Shown in pieces: positions 25,261 through 29,610 of a stretch of DNA of 29,610 nt. The DNA lies in the NCBI GenBank assembly GCA_035547675.1, contig DASZUI010000090.1, positions 1-29,610 of the forward strand, in the 5' to 3' direction. The position numbers were made by a program, and so were the translations under genes. The number at the start of each line of letters is the position of its first letter. Positions within the stretch are counted from its first letter, which is position 1. This stretch comes from DASZTU01 sp035547675 (GTDB lineage: Bacteria; Pseudomonadota; Alphaproteobacteria; Rhizobiales; Devosiaceae). The notes below the pieces were generated by a model, which was not told where the DNA came from, searched no databases, and saw only the letters and a list, made by a program, of their open reading frames with translations.

Positions 25261-25428
25261 TCACCGCAGGGGTGGCACGCCATTTTGAGGGCCGATCAAA
25301 GTCCGTATCGCGTCGGCGAGACGTACGGCCGTTGCCTCGAAGCCGTCCCGGTCGGTGTCGAAGATCAGGTCGCTGAAGGGCCACTGCCGGCGCCCTCTGC
25401 TCAAGGGGGAAGTGAACGAGGACAGCAC
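25261..25428 (-). pseudogene. possible C-terminal remnant of a lost gene
   Basis: A minus-strand frame of 55 codons from a GTG at 25428 ends in a protein-like tail that includes PFSDLIFDTDRDGFEATAVR and LADAIRTLIGPQNGVPPL. The codons of this part are rich in third-position G or C like real genes, and the tail resembles the end of small P-loop kinases. Just upstream the frame enters the palindromic repeat and meets a stop, so the 5' part seems to have been lost there. There is no good ribosome binding site. I cannot name the family. Confidence 0.35.
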
Positions 25429-25440
25429 CCTTGCCGCAAG

Positions 25441-25490
25441 TCACCTCTCCCTTGCGGGAGAGATCGGCGCGAAGCGCCGGGTGAGGGGCC
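25441..25490. repeat. palindromic repeat with two hairpins
   Basis: CTCTCCC-TTGC-GGGAGAG is followed by GGCGC-GAA-GCGCC and GGTGAGGGG. The pattern resembles the intergenic repeats of Hyphomicrobiales and shares the CCTCTCCC/GTGAGGGG words with the element at 17025-17135. Confidence 0.6.
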
Positions 25491-25512
25491 TTCCCCGACG
25501 TCGAAACCGCCC

Positions 25513-26715
25513 CTACCTCACCCCCTGCGCAAACCCCTGCACCCGCGCCACGGCCTCCCTGAGTTCCCCATCCGAGGCGGCGTAGCTCAGCCGGAAATGT
25601 CCCGGCAGGCCGAAGGCCGCGCCGTGGACCAGCGCCACGCCGGATTCCTCCAAGAGCGCCAGCACGAAATCCTCGTCGGTCGAAAGCTTCCGCCCGCCCT
25701 TGCTCGTCTTGCCCAGCAGGCCCTCGCAGGACGGGAACACATAGAACGCGCCCGCTGGCTTGAGGCAGGTGACGCCGTTCGCCGCATTCAGCCCCTCGAC
25801 GACGAGATCGCGCCGCGCCTGAAATATCTCGAGCCACTCCTTGAGAAAGTCCTGCGGCCCGTTCAACGCCTCGACCGCCGCCCATTGCGAGATGGAGGTC
25901 GGATTGGTCGTCGATTGGCTCTGCAGCTTCAGCATCGCCGCGAGCAGATCCCGAGGCCCCGTGCAATAGCCGATGCGCCAGCCGGTCATGGCGTGCGATT
26001 TGGAAACGCCGTTGAGCGTCAGCGTACGCGCCCGGAGCGCCGGTTCGACGCCGGCAAGCGTGGCGAACCGGCCGCCGTCATAGACCAGGCTCTCATAGAT
26101 ATCGTCGGTCAGCACATGCACATGCGGGTGCCGGAACAGCACCGCGGCCAGACCCTTGAGCTCGTCCTCCGTATAGGCCGCTCCGGAGGGGTTGGAAGGC
26201 GTATTGAGGATGAGCCACTTGGTCCGCGGCGAGATCGCCGCCTCGAGCGCCGCCGGCGTCAGCTTGAATCCCGTCGAGGCGTCGGCGCGGGCGAAGACCG
26301 GCTTGCCGCCGAACAGCCCGACGATTTCCGGATAGCTTACCCAATAGGGCACCGGCACCACCACCTCGTCGCCCGGATTGAGCGTCGCGAGGAGGGCGTT
26401 GAAGATGATCTGCTTGCCGCCCGACGACACGAAACAGTCGGCCGCCGTCACGTCGAACCCGTTGTCGCGGCGGAATTTGGCCGCTACCGCCTCTTTGAGC
26501 TCGGGAATGCCGTCCACATTGGTGTAGTGCGTTTTACCCTCGTTCATGGCGCGGATCGCCGCGTCTTTCACATGCTGAGGGGTGTCGAAATCGGGCTCGC
26601 CGGCCGAAAGCGCGATCACGTCGCGGCCTTCGCGCTGCAGCTCGCGGGCTTTCTGGGTGATGGCTACGGTCTGCGACGGTGCCAAACGCATTACGGCATC
26701 GGACAGGAATGCCAA
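25513..26715 (-). CDS. aspC: class I aminotransferase (aspartate aminotransferase type)
   Basis: A 400-residue PLP enzyme of the alphaproteobacterial aspartate (and often prephenate) aminotransferase group, transferring the amino group between aspartate and 2-oxoglutarate. Key residues are visible: ALSAGEPDFDTP (substrate loop), SSGGKQIIF, Tyr124-Trp125 in PYWVSYPE that stacks on PLP, Asn175 in NTPSNPSG, Asp204 and Tyr207 in DDIYE, the Schiff-base Lys239 in GVSKSHAMTGWRIGY, and the C-terminal FRLSYAAS with the carboxylate-binding Arg. The start is a TTG at 26715: it directly follows CAGGAGGAAAGC, a near-perfect ribosome site, and the resulting MAFLSDAVMRL matches family N termini. A longer frame upstream is rejected. 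A strong hairpin sits in the leader, 20 bases before the start codon. Confidence 0.95.
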   Translation of the reverse strand: MAFLSDAVMRLAPSQTVAITQKARELQREGRDVIALSAGEPDFDTPQHVKDAAIRAMNEGKTHYTNVDGIPELKEAVAAKFRRDNGFDVTAADCFVSSGGKQIIFNALLATLNPGDEVVVPVPYWVSYPEIVGLFGGKPVFARADASTGFKLTPAALEAAISPRTKWLILNTPSNPSGAAYTEDELKGLAAVLFRHPHVHVLTDDIYESLVYDGGRFATLAGVEPALRARTLTLNGVSKSHAMTGWRIGYCTGPRDLLAAMLKLQSQSTTNPTSISQWAAVEALNGPQDFLKEWLEIFQARRDLVVEGLNAANGVTCLKPAGAFYVFPSCEGLLGKTSKGGRKLSTDEDFVLALLEESGVALVHGAAFGLPGHFRLSYAASDGELREAVARVQGFAQGVR

Positions 26716-26735
26716 GCTTTCCTCCTGCTGCTGGA

Positions 26736-26780
26736 GCGTTTTCAGGAAAAATGGCTCCCATTTTTCCGCTTCGAAAACGC
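26736..26780 (-). promoter_or_regulatory. strong hairpin/palindrome in the aminotransferase leader
   Basis: GGAAAAATGG (26745-26754), three bases and CCATTTTTCC (26758-26767) make a perfect 10-bp stem. Outer arms GCGTTTTC (26736-26743) and GAAAACGC (26773-26780) extend it. In the mRNA it ends about 20 bases before the TTG start and next to the ribosome binding site. Confidence 0.65.
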
Positions 26781-26803
26781 GACCTTCTGATAAGCCCGCC
26801 AGA

Positions 26804-26832
26804 CTGATAGTCGCTGGCGAGGCCCAACTCAA
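26804..26832 (-). promoter_or_regulatory. promoter of the aminotransferase gene
   Basis: On the minus strand, TTGAGT (26832-26827), 17 bases and TATCAG (26809-26804). It predicts a leader of about 80 bases that contains the hairpin at 26736-26780. Confidence 0.45.
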
Positions 26833-26940
26833 TCGCCGAAATTGCCGCTGAACCCGCGGTTCAGCGCGAGTTCAGCCGCTCCATGGTCAAGTCGAGGCCA
26901 ATGGCGATACCCGCCACCCAACCTCGAAAGGACTCTTGAA

Positions 26941-27255
26941 ATGACCGTCAAGACCCGCCTCGTGACCCTCGCCGCCGCCGGCGGCATGCTCGCGCTTTCC
27001 GCCGCCGCTGCCTTCGCCTCCCCGGGCGTCATCGCCTATCCGAGCTCGCTCTACGCCCATCCCGGCATCTTCAAGATCGGCGCCGTCTTTCCGGGCCAGC
27101 ATGTCGATGTCGGCCCCTGCTTCAAGGGCTATTGCTTCGTCTCCAAGCCGGGCAAGGACGGCTTCGTGAAAATTTCCGCCATCAAATGGTTCGGCGGCCC
27201 CTATGGTCCGCTGCCGCCCTATGGCCCCTTCGGCCCGTTCGGCCCCTGGTGGTAA
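26941..27255 (+). CDS. secreted SH3-like protein, paralogue 1 (diverged)
   Basis: A 104-residue protein with a signal peptide cleaved after AFA (about residue 26). The mature part, VIAYPSSLYAHPGIFKIGAV, then FPGQHVDVGPCFKGYCFVSKP and GKDGFVKISAI, aligns by eye with the two SH3-like proteins that follow. It keeps their paired cysteines (Cys60 and Cys65). However, it replaces the conserved Trp of the GxWC and GW positions with Tyr and Phe. The tail is aromatic and glycine/proline-rich (WFGGPYGPLPPYGPFGPFGPWW pattern, split here into GPYGP, PYGPFGPFG and PWW). The ATG at 26941 follows AAAGGA. Bacterial SH3 domains bind cell wall or partner proteins; the role here is unknown. Confidence 0.8.
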   Translation: MTVKTRLVTLAAAGGMLALSAAAAFASPGVIAYPSSLYAHPGIFKIGAVFPGQHVDVGPCFKGYCFVSKPGKDGFVKISAIKWFGGPYGPLPPYGPFGPFGPWW

Positions 27256-27303
27256 GGCAACCGGCCGCCTCAATCGGGCGTTAGCCGGTAAATGATAATG
27301 CTG

Positions 27304-27334
27304 GGATACGCCGTCCTCCCGGGGCGGCGTATCC
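27304..27334. other. perfect 10-bp hairpin between SH3-like genes
   Basis: GGATACGCCG (27304-27313) and CGGCGTATCC (27325-27334) enclose TCCTCCCGGGG. No T-run follows. The loop holds TCCTCCC, like the loops of the small RNA array, and lies 24 bases before the start codon of the second SH3-like gene, so it might modulate its translation. Confidence 0.5.
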
Positions 27335-27357
27335 GTTCGGCATGGAAAGGCTCGATC

Positions 27358-27714
27358 ATGGCGCTTTCTCCCCTCCGCTCATTCCTTTTCGCCGCCAGCG
27401 CAGCAGCGCTCCTCGCCGGCCTCCCGACCGGCGCCTCCGCCGCGACGGCGCGCGCCAGCGGCACCGTCGTCATCCGCTCCGGCCCCGGCTACGCCTATCC
27501 GGTCATCGGCCGGCTCGCCGGCAATGAGAGCGTCTCGCTGTCCGAATGCACGCCCTCGGGCACCTGGTGCCGGATCGTCCACAAGGGACCCAATGGCTGG
27601 GTGCTCGGCAGCTATCTGGTGGGCTCCGCCGCCAAGGTGCAGGCGACCCCGTGGAAACCGCTGGTCAATCCTTTTGCCCAGCCCTATCGTCGCCGCGGCC
27701 TGTTCGGCCGCTGA
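27358..27714 (+). CDS. secreted SH3-like protein, paralogue 2
   Basis: A 118-residue protein with a signal peptide cleaved near GASA (about residue 28) and one bacterial SH3-type domain: VVIRSGPGYAYPVIGRLAGN, ESVSLSECTPSGTWCRIVHK, GPNGWVLGSYL. The pattern RSGPG...VIG.L..G..V.L..C...G.WC.I...G..GWV...YL is that of small periplasmic SH3b proteins. Cys64 and Cys71 probably form a disulfide. The C terminus is basic (YRRRGLFGR). The ATG at 27358 follows AAAGG; an upstream ATG in frame at 27292 would spoil the signal peptide. It is probably co-transcribed with paralogue 3, which begins 14 bases after its stop. Confidence 0.88.
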   Translation: MALSPLRSFLFAASAAALLAGLPTGASAATARASGTVVIRSGPGYAYPVIGRLAGNESVSLSECTPSGTWCRIVHKGPNGWVLGSYLVGSAAKVQATPWKPLVNPFAQPYRRRGLFGR

Positions 27715-27728
27715 TTTGAGGATTAGCC

Positions 27729-28088
27729 ATGAAGACCCCGTACATCCTTGGCGCAGCCCTTTGCGCCGGCGCCATCGCGCTCCCGGGCGCGGCTTCGGCC
27801 GCCACCGCCTATGCCAGCGACAAGATCAGCGTGTTCAGCGGACCGCACGTTGCCTACAATGAGATCATCGGCCTGCTTCAGCCGGGCGAGACGGTCAGCA
27901 TCGACCGCTGCACGGCGTCCGGCGAGTGGTGCCGTGTTTTTGCCGCCCAGGTTACCGGCTGGGTGCCGGCGAGCTATCTCATCGGCGCCGCCGCCAAGAA
28001 CGATGCGACCCCGCTGCAATCGCTGACCAGCCCGCCGGTGAACCAGCAGAACGACCACAACAGCAGGCGCAACGACCGCTTCTGGTAA
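27729..28088 (+). CDS. secreted SH3-like protein, paralogue 3
   Basis: A 119-residue protein with a signal peptide (cleavage after AASA, about residue 24) and a single SH3b domain: YASDKISVFSGPHVAYNEII, GLLQPGETVSIDRCTASGEW, CRVFAAQVTGWVPASYLIG. It is closely similar to paralogue 2 through the domain and keeps the cysteine pair (Cys61 and Cys68); the RSGPG turn has become FSGPH. The C-terminal tail is rich in Asn, Gln and Arg (NQQNDHNSRRNDRFW) and probably disordered. The ATG at 27729 follows GAGGA. Three such genes in a row indicate local duplication followed by divergence. Confidence 0.88.
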   Translation: MKTPYILGAALCAGAIALPGAASAATAYASDKISVFSGPHVAYNEIIGLLQPGETVSIDRCTASGEWCRVFAAQVTGWVPASYLIGAAAKNDATPLQSLTSPPVNQQNDHNSRRNDRFW

Positions 28089-28094
28089 GCCGCA

Positions 28095-29033
28095 CTACTC
28101 GCGCGGCGCCAGCACCTCCGCGGCAGCGGGCCGGGTCGCCGCTTTCCGGCGCTCCCGCGCCATGACGACCAGTCCGGCGCCGGCGATGATCGCCACCCCG
28201 ACCAGCGAGACGGGGTCGATCAGATGCCCGAACACCACGAAGCTGAGCGTGATGCTCCAGGGCAGCGACAGGTAGTTGAATGGCTGCAGCACGCTGGCGG
28301 GCGCCAGCGCGAGCGCTCGCATCATCAGCCCGTGGCCGGTGATCATGGTGACCATCAACACCCCGATCAGCAGCAATTCCCGGGGCTGGAAGGGCGTCCA
28401 GTAGAAAATGCCCGTGGCCGTCGACAGCACCAGCCCCACAAGGCCCACATAGACCATGCTGGTCGCCGTCGTGTCGCGTGCCGAAACCCGGCGCGTCAGC
28501 ACGATATAGATGGCGTAGGCGATGGCCGAGGCGAGGCCGAACCCCACATCGAGCGTCAGCGGCAGCCCGCCCGGCCGCACGATCACCAGCGCGCCGAGAA
28601 AGCCGACCGCGACCGCCGCGATGCGGAACATCCCAACCTTTTCGCCAAGGATCGGCACGGCGATCAGCGTCACCAGCAGCGGATAGACCTGGCTGATCGC
28701 CTGCAATTCGCCCAATGGCACCGTGCGGATCGCCAGCCCGAAGGTCCAGATATCGGCGATAAGCAGGCCGCCGCGCAGCACCTGCAGCACCGGCGCGCTC
28801 GAGAGCAGCAGCGCGCGCGCCGGCGCCTGCCGCAACGCCGCGACGACCGAAAAGGCCGCGAACGCCCAGTAGCGGATCATCACCACCTGGAAAGGCGAGT
28901 GCGTCTGCACCAGTATCTTGGATGTCGCGTCCTGGATGCCGAAGATCAGCACCACCGTCACGGTCAGCACGATGCCGAGGGCAATATTGTCCGTCCGGCG
29001 CACGCCGCCCGCCGGCTCTGTGATCTCGCTCAT
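28095..29033 (-). CDS. EamA/DMT-family transporter
   Basis: A 312-residue membrane protein with ten predicted transmembrane helices in two EamA repeats. The first repeat begins IALGIVLTVTVVLIFGIQDA and includes PFQVVMIRYWAFAAF; the second begins near GFGLASAIAYAIYIVLTRRVSARDTT and ends IDPVSLVGVAIIAGAGLVVMARERR. DMT transporters mostly export metabolites such as amino acids or nucleobases; the substrate is unknown here. Arg-rich ends lie in the cytoplasm. The ATG at 29033 follows GAAGG. It converges on the SH3-like genes with only six bases between stops, so the two transcripts must overlap. Upstream, a hairpin separates it from the small glycine-zipper gene. Confidence 0.93.
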   Translation of the reverse strand: MSEITEPAGGVRRTDNIALGIVLTVTVVLIFGIQDATSKILVQTHSPFQVVMIRYWAFAAFSVVAALRQAPARALLLSSAPVLQVLRGGLLIADIWTFGLAIRTVPLGELQAISQVYPLLVTLIAVPILGEKVGMFRIAAVAVGFLGALVIVRPGGLPLTLDVGFGLASAIAYAIYIVLTRRVSARDTTATSMVYVGLVGLVLSTATGIFYWTPFQPRELLLIGVLMVTMITGHGLMMRALALAPASVLQPFNYLSLPWSITLSFVVFGHLIDPVSLVGVAIIAGAGLVVMARERRKAATRPAAAEVLAPRE

Positions 29034-29065
29034 GGAAAGCCTTCAGTGCCCGCCTGGCAGCAATA

Positions 29066-29090
29066 AGCCCCGGCGTAGAACACCGGGGCT
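29066..29090 (-). terminator. hairpin downstream of the glycine-zipper gene
   Basis: AGCCCCGG (29066-29073) and CCGGGGCT (29083-29090) form a perfect 8-bp stem with a nine-base loop. On the minus strand TTATTGC follows, a weak T-tail. It lies about 85 bases past the small gene and just before the exporter gene. Confidence 0.5.
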
Positions 29091-29174
29091 ATATCGCCGT
29101 TCGATGTTGCGGTCCAGATGCAGCCGCCCGGTTGCCTGGGGACGGCTGTTGCCCGGAAACCGGCCGGTGTCGAC

Positions 29175-29519
29175 TCAGGCGGCGGAGCGGTTCTTGATGG
29201 CCCCGGCAATGGCGGTCAGCACGGCGCCGCCGATGATGCCGACAATGCCCTGCCCGACCAGCGCGCCCGGCTGCAGGCCGCTGGCTGTCGCCGAAGCGGT
29301 AGCATCGGCCGTGCTGCCCGCCGCCGACGCGACCGCGCCGACAAGCCCGTCGAGGCCGGGAATCCGGCCGGCAATCCAGGTCAAAACGATGCCGCCGATA
29401 ATACCGGCAATGCTGTTGCCCGCCGGTCCGAGATTGACCTGCTTCACAATGGCCGCAATGACATTGCCGCCGATACCGCCGCCAATCAGTTGAACGATGA
29501 GTGGAATAAGCTGGTCCAT
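29175..29519 (-). CDS. small glycine-zipper membrane protein with internal repeat
   Basis: A 114-residue hydrophobic protein of no family that I can name. It carries an internal duplication: AGIIGGIVLTWIAGRI (38-53) and VGIIGGAVLTAIAGAI (93-108), with the pattern GIIGGxVLTxIAGxI. The N terminus has another glycine-rich stretch (LIGGGIGGNVIAAIV). The two repeats flank an Ala/Ser/Thr-rich linker (ASAAGSTADATASATASG). Two or three glycine-zipper transmembrane helices are predicted, a pattern found in pore-forming or tightly packed membrane oligomers. The chosen ATG at 29519 follows AAGGAAGG; an in-frame GTG-type extension upstream is hydrophilic and unsupported. It has its own promoter. Confidence 0.72.
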   Translation of the reverse strand: MDQLIPLIVQLIGGGIGGNVIAAIVKQVNLGPAGNSIAGIIGGIVLTWIAGRIPGLDGLVGAVASAAGSTADATASATASGLQPGALVGQGIVGIIGGAVLTAIAGAIKNRSAA

Positions 29520-29570
29520 GTGTTTTGCCTTCCTTCCCTCTCGGCCCCTTGGGACCAAAGTCGCAAGACC

Positions 29571-29599
29571 ATATTAATCCTTCAAAGCTTCCTTCAAAA
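29571..29599 (-). promoter_or_regulatory. promoter of the glycine-zipper gene
   Basis: On the minus strand, TTTTGA (29599-29594), 17 bases and TAATAT (29576-29571). The spacer region holds a short direct repeat, TTGAAGGA, twice. The leader would be about 45 bases. Confidence 0.5.
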
Positions 29600-29610
29600 G
29601 CGCAGACGAC

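Larger units (their letters stand above)
25194..25512. other. 319-base gap between sseA and the aminotransferase
   Basis: The gap holds a palindromic repeat near 25441-25490, with hairpins CTCTCCC/GGGAGAG (25445-25462) and GGCGC/GCGCC (25466-25478). It also holds a minus-strand coding remnant (25261-25428, separate entry). No intact gene is seen. Confidence 0.6.

Noticed and set aside
24865..26790. 641-codon plus-strand frame from within sseA through the aminotransferase
   Set aside because: Shadow produced by GC-rich codons; it joins an alternate frame of sseA, a repeat and the antisense strand of aspC.

Overview
The window is about 29.6 kb of very GC-rich DNA with strongly G/C-biased third codon positions. 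Gene content and order point to an alphaproteobacterium of the order Hyphomicrobiales, most like Devosia or Pelagibacterium. The clues are carB, a small cold-shock protein, greA and trxB-lysR in a row; a BA14K-like protein; thuA/thuB-type genes; RpoH-type promoters; and intergenic palindromic repeats of rhizobial style. The genus is an inference. No tRNA, rRNA, CRISPR array, insertion sequence or prophage gene is visible, so this looks like ordinary chromosome.

Left part (1-6.6 kb): the 3' part of carB, a cold-shock protein with a long leader, greA, then trxB with a heat-shock type promoter, coupled to a lysR gene. Next comes an mgtC/sapB gene on the minus strand. The 7.34-8.22 kb interval has no convincing protein gene but holds the most interesting structure of the window: consecutive plus-strand hairpins that show CUCCUCCC or CCUCCUCCC (anti-Shine-Dalgarno) in their loops. 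They are punctuated by T-tailed terminators, and two of the units follow equally spaced CCTTG/GCCAT promoters. I read this as two or three tandem small regulatory RNAs of the cuckoo/CcsR type.

Middle part (8.2-17 kb): an ArsR repressor diverges from a two-gene SRPBCC operon over a perfect palindrome. A ureide operon follows (allantoicase, ureidoglycolate lyase, CDA-fold deaminase), then a BA14K-like secreted protein, two tiny hydrophobic ORFs, an RhlE-like DEAD-box helicase, an unknown secreted protein, and a molybdopterin oxidoreductase overlapping its membrane cytochrome b.

Right part (17-29.6 kb): a minus-strand sugar-catabolism group (ThuA-like, Gfo/Idh/MocA dehydrogenase, second ThuA-like) preceded by a LacI-type palindrome. 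Divergent from it is a four-gene ABC importer whose promoter carries a near-perfect Pho box, suggesting phosphate-starvation control. Then come a mercaptopyruvate sulfurtransferase, an AspC-type aminotransferase with a strong leader hairpin, three tandem secreted SH3-like paralogues, an EamA-type exporter and a small glycine-zipper membrane protein. Palindromic repeats fill several gaps. Three genes (helicase, aminotransferase, second ThuA) use TTG or GTG starts, supported by ribosome binding sites or alignment.
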